In this document: piece by piece, positions 8,865 through 17,031 of the stretch
Position numbering within the stretch: the stretch's first letter is position 1
Layout: each line of letters begins with the position of its first letter
Assembly (NCBI RefSeq): GCF_023515955.1
Contig: NZ_CP097322.1
Span: forward strand, 5,442,501-5,506,500
Length of the DNA stretch: 64,000 nucleotides
From: Streptomyces sp. RerS4
GTDB taxonomy: Bacteria; Actinomycetota; Actinomycetes; Streptomycetales; Streptomycetaceae
Direction of reading: 5' to 3'
Translations under genes and position numbers: made by a program
Notes under the pieces: generated by a model
Databases searched by the model: none
What the model was told of the DNA's origin: nothing
Seen by the model: only the letters and a program-made list of their open reading frames with translations

Positions 8865-10297
8865 ACCCGGTCGCGGAAGTGGACGGCCTGCGCGTGGAGG
8901 TGGCCGGCAGCACGCTCGTCGACGGGGTGAGCCTGACGGCCCGCGCCGGCCGCATCACCGCCCTCGTCGGGCCGTCGGGCAGCGGAAAGACCACCACCGG
9001 ACGCGCCCTGCTCGGCGAGTTCCCACCCGGCGCCCGCGTCGAAGGGCGGATCCGCACCCCGGGCGGCGGCGCCGTCGGCTACGTACCCCAGCACCCCGCC
9101 GCCGTCCTCAACCCGGCCCGGCGTGCCGGAGCCCTTCTGCGGGACATCGCCGCCCGCCGGGGCGGCACCCGCCGCGAGATCCGCGCCCGCGTCGAGCACG
9201 CCCTGCGGCGCGCCCAGCTCCCCGACCCCGCGATGGTGCTGCGCCGCTACCCCCACCAGCTCTCCGGCGGCCAGCAGCAGCGGGTCGTCATCGCGCAGGC
9301 ACTGCTCCTGGGCGCCAAAGTGATCGTCGCGGACGAACCCACCACGGGCCAGGACCCGGCCACCAAACAGGGCGTCGCCGAGGCGCTGGCCGACGTCGCC
9401 GCGCAGGGCATCGCCGTGGTCCTGCTGAGCCACGATCTGGACGTCGTACGGCGATTGGCCGACGAAGTGGTCGTGCTGCGGGCCGGCCGGGTCGTGGACC
9501 GGGGCCCGGCGGACGTGGTGCTGCCCACCCCCGCCAAGCCGACGGCCGAACGGTCACGATCCGCCGTACCCTCCGGCGGAACGCGCTTGGAGGCGAGGGG
9601 CCTGGTTGCCCGACACCGGACGGCACGCGGCACCGTTGCGGTGCTGCACGACATCACGGTGTCGGTCGCGCCGGGGGAGTGCCTGGCGGTGGTTGGCCGC
9701 TCCGGCAGCGGCAAGACCACCCTGGGCCGGTGCCTGGCCGGGCTGCACTCCGCGTACGAGGGGGCGGTGCTGCTCGACGGCGCACCCCTCCCGCGCGGTA
9801 TCCGCGCCCGCACCCCCGCGGAACTGGCCGCCGTCCAGTACGTCTTCCAGGACCCCAAGGCGGCCTTCGACGAGCACCGGCCGGTCCTCGACCAGGTCGC
9901 CCGCACGGCGGTCCGACTGCGCGGCGCCGACCGGGACAACGCGCGCCGGACCGCCGCGAAGATCCTGGAGGAACTGGGGCTGGCAGCGGACCTGACCCTG
10001 CGCCGGCCGGGCGCGCTCTCCGGTGGCGAACTCCAACGGGCCGCCCTGGCGCGGGCTCTGCCGGCCGAGCCCAAGGTCCTGATCTGCGACGAGATCACCT
10101 CCGGCCTCGATGCCGCCACCCGCGACGTCATCCTCACGCACCTGGCCGGGCTCCGCGAACGGGACGGGCTCAGCCTGGTCTTCATCACCCATGACCGAAC
10201 GGCCGCCGACGTGTTGGCCGACCGCACCCTGGTGCTCGACGCCGGCCGCGTGGCCATGGGCGGTGAGCACCGGATCGGCGTGGACGTCGGGGGCTGA
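8861..10297 (+). CDS. Fused ABC ATPase, DppD-DppF type
   Basis: A 478-residue protein with two complete nucleotide-binding domains in one chain. The first half has Walker A GPSGSGKTT, signature LSGGQQQRV and Walker B VIVADEPTTG. The second has GRSGSGKTTLG, LSGGELQRAA and VLICDEITSG. Peptide/nickel importers usually carry these as two proteins (D and F); here they are fused, so one polypeptide supplies both ATPases. Walker B of the second domain reads CDEITSGLD, with Ile in place of the usual Pro, but keeps the catalytic Glu. It is the last gene of the operon; the next gene is on the other strand after about 180 bases. Confidence 0.9.
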   Translation: MNPVAEVDGLRVEVAGSTLVDGVSLTARAGRITALVGPSGSGKTTTGRALLGEFPPGARVEGRIRTPGGGAVGYVPQHPAAVLNPARRAGALLRDIAARRGGTRREIRARVEHALRRAQLPDPAMVLRRYPHQLSGGQQQRVVIAQALLLGAKVIVADEPTTGQDPATKQGVAEALADVAAQGIAVVLLSHDLDVVRRLADEVVVLRAGRVVDRGPADVVLPTPAKPTAERSRSAVPSGGTRLEARGLVARHRTARGTVAVLHDITVSVAPGECLAVVGRSGSGKTTLGRCLAGLHSAYEGAVLLDGAPLPRGIRARTPAELAAVQYVFQDPKAAFDEHRPVLDQVARTAVRLRGADRDNARRTAAKILEELGLAADLTLRRPGALSGGELQRAALARALPAEPKVLICDEITSGLDAATRDVILTHLAGLRERDGLSLVFITHDRTAADVLADRTLVLDAGRVAMGGEHRIGVDVGG

Positions 10298-10391
10298 GTG
10301 GATGCCGGCGCGGCGCGGGCTCGCGGGTCTCAAGAGCGCCGACAGCGCGCCGCAGGCGTGCTGCGCTACCCCGGACGGGCAGCCACAGCCC

Positions 10392-10418
10392 GTCGACATC
10401 GTCGACATCGTCGACATC
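10392..10418. repeat. Tandem 9-base repeat, three copies
   Basis: GTCGACATC is repeated three times head to tail in the 182-base space between two convergent genes. No gene is visible there. A short GC hairpin (CCCGG-ccctg-CCGGG) follows about 40 bases downstream and could contribute to termination. The repeat is probably a simple slippage product. Confidence 0.6.
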
Positions 10419-10479
10419 GCGCAGAACCCTGTCGCTTCTTCCTGATCGACGCAGCCCGGCCCTGCCGGGAGTCCCGCGA

Positions 10480-11229
10480 TCAATCCGAAGTTCGGCGCAG
10501 GATCAGGCAGAGGAAGCCGAAGCTGTCGCGGTAGCCGTGCAGCCACTGGGAACGGCGGGCGGTGGCCGTCTCCCGTGCCTGTGCGGCGGCCGGGTCGCCA
10601 GGGTGGTCCAGGGACCAGGAGGCCAGGGAGCCCCAGCAGGCCCACTCGTAGGCGTCCAGCTCGTCACGGGTGCTGATGTGGCCGTGGACGGGGGTCCAGC
10701 CGTCGGCGACGACGCGGTCCACCGTGGTCGCCAGGTCGGCGAGGTCGCCGAACATCTCGACGGCCGCCGGTGAGGGGGCGCGGTCCCAGAACGACTCGCC
10801 GATCAGCACGCGGCCGCCGGGGGCCAGGTGCTCGCGGGCCGCCGCGAGGGTGGGGAGGAGACCACCGAAGGCGTGGGTGGCGCCGACGCTGATCACCAGG
10901 TCGAAGGGCTGTGCGGAGGTGAAGTCCGCGGCTTCCTGTCGGTGGAGGACCAGGCGCTCGGTGAGCCCGAGTTCGCTTGCGGCCTGGTGGGCCCGAGCCA
11001 GGGCGACTTCGGAGACGTCGACGCCCTCGGCGCGCAGGTGCGGGCGCTTCGCCAGGGCGCGCAGCAGCCACTCCGCAGTGCCGCAGCCGAGGTCGAGCAC
11101 GCGCTCGTCGCCTCGCGGGAGGCCGCGTTCGAGCAGGCGGCCGACGGAATCGTCGGCGAGCGGGGCCTTGATCGGATGGTCGACATGGGCGATCAGGGAG
11201 ACCTGCTCGCGGCTCATCGGCGCGGTCAT
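10480..11229 (-). CDS. Class I SAM-dependent methyltransferase
   Basis: A 249-residue methyltransferase with motif I VLDLGCGTAEWLL near residue 44, the acidic strand-2 residue in AEGVDVSEVALAR, and the post-motif region FDLVISVGATHAFGG. A mid-protein GWTPVHGH and a Trp/Tyr-rich C-terminal half are typical of small methyltransferases of unknown substrate in actinomycetes. Its ATG overlaps the stop of the glycosyltransferase remnant upstream (4 bases), so it may once have been the tail of a longer tailoring operon. Function beyond methyl transfer cannot be assigned. Confidence 0.8.
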   Translation of the reverse strand: MTAPMSREQVSLIAHVDHPIKAPLADDSVGRLLERGLPRGDERVLDLGCGTAEWLLRALAKRPHLRAEGVDVSEVALARAHQAASELGLTERLVLHRQEAADFTSAQPFDLVISVGATHAFGGLLPTLAAAREHLAPGGRVLIGESFWDRAPSPAAVEMFGDLADLATTVDRVVADGWTPVHGHISTRDELDAYEWACWGSLASWSLDHPGDPAAAQARETATARRSQWLHGYRDSFGFLCLILRRTSD

Positions 11230-11741
11230 CGGCGCCCCTCGGTGCGGATCGTGCCGGCGACGGCCTTGGGCCGTGCCTTCGTCTCGGGGGCCAGGGCCGC
11301 CCTGAGTGCGGTCGACAGGGACGCGCAGGTCGGGGTCGGGTCGTCGTGTGCCGCGCCGATGCCCGGCTCGGCCACGCGGGCGGCCCGGTGCCGCTGGTCA
11401 ACGAACTGGGCAACCACCACCTGGGGCGCACCGCCGCCCACCGGTGCGAGACCGATCGTCGTGCGGTGGGCGTTGGGGGACTGGAGGTACAGGGCGTTTG
11501 CCTTTCGGGCGTCCAGGTCCCGCAGGGCCTGGTTGTCGGTCGTGCCGGGCGGGGCGGGCGGGTTGGGCCGAGGCGACGGGAGGTAGTGCGCCGAGGGCAT
11601 CTCGAACGGGTGGAAACCCGCGTACACGTAGCGGATGCCCGGCTTCTCCGCCACCGAGCGGGCGCCGGCGGGCATCAGACCACTCGCCACCAGGACGTCA
11701 CAGCCCTCGGCCGCCTCGTCCGCCATCAACGGGACACGCAT
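11226..11741 (-). pseudogene. Glycosyltransferase (GT1) remnant with internal deletion
   Basis: The 171-codon open frame matches two separate parts of an antibiotic GT1 glycosyltransferase. Residues 1-95 correspond to the acceptor-domain segment running from EGCD through ARSVAEKPGIRYVYAGF to NAHRTTIGLAPV. Residues from about 97 (GAPQVVV, DQ, RVAEPGIGAAHD, then TIRTEG) correspond to the very C-terminus. The intervening roughly 200 residues, which hold the HHGGAG donor-binding site, are missing, as are the first 100 or so. The frame is still open and has an ATG with a GGGGAG ribosome site, so a protein may be made, but it cannot bind an NDP-sugar. It is a decay product of a gene of about 410 codons. 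Homologues recalled from glycopeptide and angucycline pathways support the reading; an alignment would confirm it. Confidence 0.75.
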
Positions 11742-11763
11742 CGCGTGAATCTCCCCATTCCCT

Positions 11764-12774
11764 TCAGGTCGTGGGCACGTCGAGCTGGAACTCGCGCGTG
11801 CGGCGGTAGGAGCGGAACCCCAGGCGGTGGTTGACCGCCAGCATGTGGACGTTGTCGTCGGCGTTGTCCGTCTCGATCTCGACGACGTCCGGGTGCTCGG
11901 CGCGCAGCCGGCGCAGCATGGCGGCCTTGACCCACAACCCCAGGCCGTGTCCGCGGTGTGCGGGGACGACCGCCGTGTCGTACTGCTGGGCGCGCGGCGC
12001 CGAGCCCCGGGGAAGCAGGATCTCGGTGTAGCCGGCCATGGCGCCGTCGTCGTGGACGGCGGCGATGGTCAGCAGCGTGTCCCCGCGATCGGCGACCACC
12101 TGGGCCATGGCGCGGACGCGGTCGGCGTCCCAGGCCACGGTGCCGTAGTCCGCGTCCCCGACGGGCATGTCGTTCATGGCGTACTTCGCGGCGGCGAAGG
12201 CGTCGGCGAGGTCGTCGGGAACCGTTCCGGTCCAGCCGGTCAGCCGGTAGCCGGGGTGTTCGGCGTCGGCGACCTGGAGGAGGCCCGCCTCGCCCGCCTC
12301 GTCCGCCTCGTCGAGGCGCAGGAGCAGGTGGTCCAGGGTCAGCACGGGTCGGAAGCCGCGCTGCGCGCCGAACTTCTCACCCGGGCCGTCGGCCGGGGCC
12401 GTGGCGATCAGGCTGCGCCGGTTCTCGGTGCGGCAGGCCGCCACGACCGCCGACAGCAGGAGGGAGCCGGTTCCCAGGCGGCGGTGTGCGGGGTCGACGT
12501 GGAGTTCCAGTTCGGCCAGGTGCTCCTGGCCCGGGGAGGTGAACACCCGCAGGCCGGCGACGCCGACCGGGACGTTGTCGGCGCCGGTGGCCAGCCAGGA
12601 CAGCCGGTGGCTGCCCAGAGCGGGCGTGGTGAGCCGGGCGAGGATCTGTCCGGGGTCGGGGACCGGCACGCCGGGCAGGTCGTGGGCCGTCGAGGCGGCG
12701 ACGACCCGATGCCAGGCGGCGGCGTCGGCGGCCGAGACGTGCTGGAGCGGAGTGACGTGCGCTGATGTGGGCAA
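11764..12774 (-). CDS. Two-domain GNAT acetyltransferase
   Basis: A protein of about 336 residues with two GNAT domains, as in mycothiol synthase-like and other tandem acetyltransferases. The acetyl-CoA loops are visible in both halves: VDPAHRRLGTGSLLL in the first and VPAHRGHGLGLWV in the second. The N-terminal catalytic-like domain ends in a Glu/Asp-rich linker (DEADEAGEAG). The frame stays open far upstream, but that extension is the antisense of the neighbouring AhpD-like gene. I chose a TTG at 12774 because it follows GAAGG by 8 bases and begins just before the first conserved sequence. The substrate is unknown; acetylation of an amine, for self-protection or tailoring, is possible. Confidence 0.72.
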   Translation of the reverse strand: MPTSAHVTPLQHVSAADAAAWHRVVAASTAHDLPGVPVPDPGQILARLTTPALGSHRLSWLATGADNVPVGVAGLRVFTSPGQEHLAELELHVDPAHRRLGTGSLLLSAVVAACRTENRRSLIATAPADGPGEKFGAQRGFRPVLTLDHLLLRLDEADEAGEAGLLQVADAEHPGYRLTGWTGTVPDDLADAFAAAKYAMNDMPVGDADYGTVAWDADRVRAMAQVVADRGDTLLTIAAVHDDGAMAGYTEILLPRGSAPRAQQYDTAVVPAHRGHGLGLWVKAAMLRRLRAEHPDVVEIETDNADDNVHMLAVNHRLGFRSYRRTREFQLDVPTT

Positions 12775-12859
12775 GGTGATGGCCTTCGTGGTCGAGTCGG
12801 TCGTATGCGGTCGTATGCGGTCGTGCTTCGGGAGGGTGCGAGGGTTCGCTCGCGTTCCT

Positions 12860-13402
12860 TCAGTCGGTGTGGCGCACGAGCGGCCAGTCGATGTCGATCC
12901 CGGCCGCGGTGGCGAGGTAGTTGGTGAACACGTTGAGGGCGACATGGGCGACGACCTCGACGATCTGCCCGTCGGACAGGCCGGCGCGCCGGGCCGCGGC
13001 CCGCTGCTCGGCGCCGATGCCTCCGCGCTCACGGACCACCGTGGCGGCCAGAGCCAGGACTGCGGCGGCCCACGGGTCGTCGGCCTCGCCCCGGCGTGCG
13101 CGGGTGGCCTCCGCGGCACTCAGCCCCGCCACCTTGGTCCCGCGGAACGCGTGCACGGACAGGCAGTAGTCGGACCCGTTCTCCTGCGCCACCAGCAACG
13201 CGACGCGCTCACGCACGTCCGCCGACAGGGTCCCCTCCGCGCTCAGGGTGGTCACGACGCCCAAGTACGCCTTCAGTACGGCCGGGCTGTTCGCCATCAC
13301 CCGGGCCAGGTTGGGGATGACCCCCAGGGCCTGGTGCGTGGCGGTGAACAGAGCGGCGGATTCACCGGTCGCGATCTCCGGTTCGACGGTGTGGAGTGAC
13401 AT
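12860..13402 (-). CDS. AhpD-like carboxymuconolactone decarboxylase family protein
   Basis: A 180-residue all-helical protein of the CMD/AhpD superfamily. The key segment is NGSDYCLSVHAF. The Cys and the His four residues on match the resolving Cys and His of AhpD, but the first Cys of the CxxC pair is Ser, so classical disulfide peroxidase chemistry is doubtful. A peroxidase-related or stress role is possible, and many such single-Cys members have no known reaction. A start 18 codons further upstream is possible, but the chosen ATG leaves room for the divergent promoter and repeats in front of the SARP gene. Confidence 0.78.
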   Translation of the reverse strand: MSLHTVEPEIATGESAALFTATHQALGVIPNLARVMANSPAVLKAYLGVVTTLSAEGTLSADVRERVALLVAQENGSDYCLSVHAFRGTKVAGLSAAEATRARRGEADDPWAAAVLALAATVVRERGGIGAEQRAAARRAGLSDGQIVEVVAHVALNVFTNYLATAAGIDIDWPLVRHTD

Positions 13403-13427
13403 GCGGGCAACCCTGCCGGTTGATCTT

Positions 13428-13456
13428 GATACATTCCCGATGCATCTTCGATGCAC
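13428..13456. promoter_or_regulatory. Three direct repeats at 11-bp spacing, candidate SARP operator
   Basis: GATACAT, GATGCAT and GATGCAC start at 13428, 13439 and 13450, an exact 11-base period. They lie in the 80-base divergent region between the AhpD-like gene and the SARP gene. SARP regulators bind heptameric direct repeats spaced by one helical turn (11 bp), typically just upstream of or overlapping the -35 region, so this could be an autoregulatory site. Binding is inferred, not shown. Confidence 0.5.
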
Positions 13457-13482
13457 GCGACGGCGACCCCTGGAGTGACGGC

Positions 13483-16413
13483 ATGCGGTTCACGGTCCTC
13501 GGTCCGGTGGAGGTCGCGGCTCCCGGTGCGGACGCGCCCCGCCTGGCACCCCGTCATCGCGCGGTGCTCGCCTACCTCTTGCTGCACGTCGGGACCGTGA
13601 TCAGTACGGATCGCCTGATCGACGCGATGTGGGGGCCGCTGCCGCCCGATTCCGCCCGCGCGCAGATCCAGACCACGATCGCCGCGATCCGACGGATGCT
13701 GCGCGCTTCGGGAGCCGACGGGATCCTGGCCACGCGGGCGGCCGGGTACGTGATCACCACCGGGCCGGGACAGCTCGATCTGGACGAGTTCACCGGCCTG
13801 ATCGCCGAGGCACCGGCCGGCTCCGGCGACCCGGGGGACACCGCCGGCCGGATACGGGCGGCGCTGGCGCTGTGGCGGGGAGAGCCGCTGGCCGACATCA
13901 CCGCCCACTACGTCGAGAGCGCCAGAGCGCGGCTGACCGGGCAGCTCCTGACCGCCGTAGAGCGCCTGGCCGATCTGGAACTGGCCCGGGGGCGCCACGA
14001 CGACCTCATCGACGAACTGTCCGTCCACGCGGCGGCCCACCCCTTGCGGGAACGGCTCTGCTGCCAACTGATGCTCGCCCTGCACCGCGCCGGACGCCAA
14101 ACCGACGCGCTGCACGTGGCGAGGACCTTCCGGGCGACCCTGGCCGAACGGCAGGGACTGGATCCGGGCCACGCGTTCGGCAAGCTCGAACAGGACATCC
14201 TGCGGGACGCCCCCGATCTGCGGCCGCCGCTCACCGCGCAGCGGCCGGCGAAGCCGCAGGGGACCAACTTCCTGCCCTACGACGTCCCGGACTTCACCGG
14301 ACGCGAAGACGAGATCGACGGGCTGGTCCGCCGGTGGTCGGGCAGCAACGGCGGCAACGGCGGCGTCGTGACGATATCGGCGATCGACGGGATGGCCGGG
14401 GTCGGCAAGACGACGCTCGCGGTCCACGCGGGGCACCGCCTCGCGGACCACTTCCCGGACGGACAGCTCTTCATCGACCTCCAGGCGCACACCGCCGGCC
14501 AGGCGCCGCTGGACGCCGGTACCGCGCTCGAAGTCCTCCTGGGCCAACTCGGCGTGCCCGCCCAGAACATACCCGCGTCGGTGGCCGATCGGGCCGCGCT
14601 GTGGCGGTCCGAACTCTCCGGCCGTCGCGTGCTGGCGGTGCTGGACAACGCCCTCGGCGCCGACCAGGTACGCCCGTTGCTGCCCGGATCCTCCCGCGCC
14701 CTCATCCTGGTCACCAGCCGCCGAAGGCTGACCGACCTGGACGGGGCGCACGCGCTGTCCCTGGACGTGCTGCCCGCCGCGGAGGCCGTGGAGTTGTTCA
14801 CGGCGATCGTCGGCGAACGGGCGGCCGCCGAACCCCTGGCCGTCCTCGACGTGTTGCAGTTGTGCGGGTTCCTGCCGCTGGCCGTCCGCATCGCCGCCGC
14901 CCGCCTGCGCCATCGTCCCCGCTGGACCGTCGCCCACCTGGCCGACCGGCTCCGCGATCAGCGCCGCAGACTCGCCGAGCTGGCCACCTCGGAGCGAGGA
15001 GTGGCGGCGGCGTTCACCCTCTCCTACCTGCAACTGACTGAGGATCAGCAACGCATGTTCCGGCTCCTGGGGCTCCAGCCGGGCCGTGACATCAGCCCCG
15101 AGGCGGCGTCCGCACTGACCGGCCTTCCGCTCCGGCAGGCCGAAGACCTCCTGGAAGACCTCCTGGACGCCCACGTCCTGACCCAACACCGGCTCGGCCG
15201 CTACACCTTCCACGACCTGCTGCGCGAACACGCCCTCGCCACCGCCGCCGCCGAGGAACCCGCCGACGCCCGGCGCGAGGCCCTCGGCCGACTGTTCCAC
15301 CACTATCTCCACACCGCGAGCACGGCCATCGACCACCTCTACCCCGAGGGCAAGCACCACAGGCCACGCATTCCCGCGCCGGCCACCCCGACCTCGCCCC
15401 CGCAGGACGAGGCCGAGGCGATCGCCTGGCTGGACGGCGAACGCGCGAACCTCATGGCGACCGGCCAGTACGCGGCCGAGCACGACTGGCTCGCACACAC
15501 CGGCCAACTGGCCGCCACCCTGCACCGCTATCTGCTGGGCCACGCCCACCAGGCCGACGCGCTGGCCCTCGGCGGCCTGGCCCTGCGAGCCGCCCGGCGC
15601 AGCGGCGACACAGCCGCCGAAGCCCGTACGCTCATCGATCTCGGCCAGGTGCACTTCTGGTGGCACGGCGCCTACGAGCAAGCGGCGGAGCACTACCGGC
15701 ACGCCCTGGACCTCGCCCGCGAGATCGGCGACCAGGGCGTCGCGGCCGGCGCACTACAGGCCCTCGGCGGCGTCTCCAGGCGGCGGCGGGAGTACGACCG
15801 GGCCCACGACCACTGCGCGCGGGCCCTCGTGCTCTTCCGCGAGCTCGGCGACCGCGCCGGCGTCGCCAGATGCCTGACCGACCTCGGCATCGTCCACGAA
15901 CGCCAAGGACGGTACGAGGACGCGCACGAGCACCATCGGCAAGCGCTGGACGTGTACCGCGAGACGGGATCGCGCATCGGCGAGACCGTGGTGCTGAACA
16001 ACATCGGGCTGCTGTGCCAACGGCAAGGCCGCTACGACGAGGCCCGGCGCCATCACGGCCAGGCCTTGGAGCTGAGCCGCAGGTTCGACTTCCCCGGCGA
16101 TGAGGCCGAGTCGCTCAACGCGCTCGCGGAAGCCGCCCGTTGCCTCGGCGACCTCGACGGGGCCGTGGCCGAACACGACACCGCGCTGACCCTCGCCCGC
16201 GAGGTCGGCTACCGCCCCGAGCAGGCCCGCGCCCATGACGGCCTGGCGCGCGTCCACCGCGACCTCGGCCGCGTCGACCTCGCCCACGACCACGCCCGAC
16301 AGGCCCTTGACCTCTACACCGCCCTCGCCGTCCCCGAGGCCGACGAGATCCGCGCCTTCCTCACCGGACTGGCGCCGACCGCGAACGAGGACGCCGCGGC
16401 GAACGGCCGCTGA
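13483..16413 (+). CDS. SARP-family regulator with NB-ARC and TPR domains (AfsR-like)
   Basis: A 976-residue regulator. Residues 1-95 form the OmpR-like winged-helix DNA-binding domain (MRFTVLGPVEV at the start, VISTDRLIDAMWG in the middle). Residues 98-245 form the bacterial transcriptional activation domain. An NB-ARC ATPase begins near 270, with Walker A GMAGVGKTT at 303-311. From about 650 to the end there are repeated TPR helices, many beginning with the pattern GDRAGVARCLTDLG. This is the AfsR architecture; ATP hydrolysis and TPR contacts usually modulate a pathway activator. ATG chosen because the first conserved residues follow directly; an upstream in-frame start would overlap the repeats. 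It lies divergent from the AhpD-like gene and about 260 bases before a ferredoxin gene. Confidence 0.9.
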   Translation: MRFTVLGPVEVAAPGADAPRLAPRHRAVLAYLLLHVGTVISTDRLIDAMWGPLPPDSARAQIQTTIAAIRRMLRASGADGILATRAAGYVITTGPGQLDLDEFTGLIAEAPAGSGDPGDTAGRIRAALALWRGEPLADITAHYVESARARLTGQLLTAVERLADLELARGRHDDLIDELSVHAAAHPLRERLCCQLMLALHRAGRQTDALHVARTFRATLAERQGLDPGHAFGKLEQDILRDAPDLRPPLTAQRPAKPQGTNFLPYDVPDFTGREDEIDGLVRRWSGSNGGNGGVVTISAIDGMAGVGKTTLAVHAGHRLADHFPDGQLFIDLQAHTAGQAPLDAGTALEVLLGQLGVPAQNIPASVADRAALWRSELSGRRVLAVLDNALGADQVRPLLPGSSRALILVTSRRRLTDLDGAHALSLDVLPAAEAVELFTAIVGERAAAEPLAVLDVLQLCGFLPLAVRIAAARLRHRPRWTVAHLADRLRDQRRRLAELATSERGVAAAFTLSYLQLTEDQQRMFRLLGLQPGRDISPEAASALTGLPLRQAEDLLEDLLDAHVLTQHRLGRYTFHDLLREHALATAAAEEPADARREALGRLFHHYLHTASTAIDHLYPEGKHHRPRIPAPATPTSPPQDEAEAIAWLDGERANLMATGQYAAEHDWLAHTGQLAATLHRYLLGHAHQADALALGGLALRAARRSGDTAAEARTLIDLGQVHFWWHGAYEQAAEHYRHALDLAREIGDQGVAAGALQALGGVSRRRREYDRAHDHCARALVLFRELGDRAGVARCLTDLGIVHERQGRYEDAHEHHRQALDVYRETGSRIGETVVLNNIGLLCQRQGRYDEARRHHGQALELSRRFDFPGDEAESLNALAEAARCLGDLDGAVAEHDTALTLAREVGYRPEQARAHDGLARVHRDLGRVDLAHDHARQALDLYTALAVPEADEIRAFLTGLAPTANEDAAANGR

Positions 16414-16676
16414 TCAGCGGATCTCGGGCCGGTCCACGCGGGCAGCGGGTACGATCGTCCGCGGCGATTCCCCTCTCTGCGTCCCCACTCGGGATGAGCA
16501 GACCGCCGTCGTCCCTGACGCGTGTGCCGAGACCGGTGACCCCGGACGGCACCGGGACCACTGACGTACGAATGGCGCACGTTTCCGACAGGGGTCGCCA
16601 TGTGGACACCCATCCTGCGTATCGGCTGGGTGGTCTCCGCCCATTCGAGATCATCTTCACGAGGAGGAGAGAGAGC

Positions 16677-16871
16677 ATGCGCATCTCCATCGACAACGAC
16701 AAGTGCATCGGCGCGGGGCAGTGCGAGTTGACGGCTCCCGGCGTCTTCGAGCAGGACGATGACGGGGTATCGGCGGTGCTTCCGGGCCGAGAGGACGGGG
16801 CGGGAGACCCGTTGGTGCGCGAGGCCGCCCGCCGCTGCCCGGTGGGCGCCATCGGCATCTCCGAAAGCTGA
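16677..16871 (+). CDS. [3Fe-4S] ferredoxin, P450 partner
   Basis: A 64-residue ferredoxin. Cys10 and Cys16 (CIGAGQC) and Cys54 (CPVGAI) give three cluster ligands, the pattern of the [3Fe-4S] ferredoxins that feed electrons to Streptomyces P450s. The middle position of the CxxCxxC motif is not Cys, which rules out a normal [4Fe-4S] site. A GAGGAGGAGAG ribosome site lies just upstream of the ATG. The P450 that follows after 160 bases is its likely partner. The 263 bases upstream, after the SARP gene, contain no gene I can support. Confidence 0.88.
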   Translation: MRISIDNDKCIGAGQCELTAPGVFEQDDDGVSAVLPGREDGAGDPLVREAARRCPVGAIGISES

Positions 16872-17031
16872 GATCCGTCAACAGGCCAATTCGCGGCGCG
16901 AATGGCCGAAGTCGATCTTTTGCGGGAAAAGGCGGTAGTGTGGGGCCGGGCGCGATCAGTGTGGCAGCGGCCCGCGTCGCCTCAACTCGGGGTCAAGCGC
17001 GGGCCGATGCACGAATTGCGGAGGTGGACCG

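Noticed and set aside
10392..10418. Triple GTCGACATC as a CRISPR or attachment site
   Set aside because: Units are adjacent without spacers, and no integrase or cas gene is near; simple tandem repeat.
13297..15702. 801-codon minus-strand open frame opposite the SARP gene
   Set aside because: It has no family motif and is antisense to a well-supported regulator; it is a GC-codon shadow.
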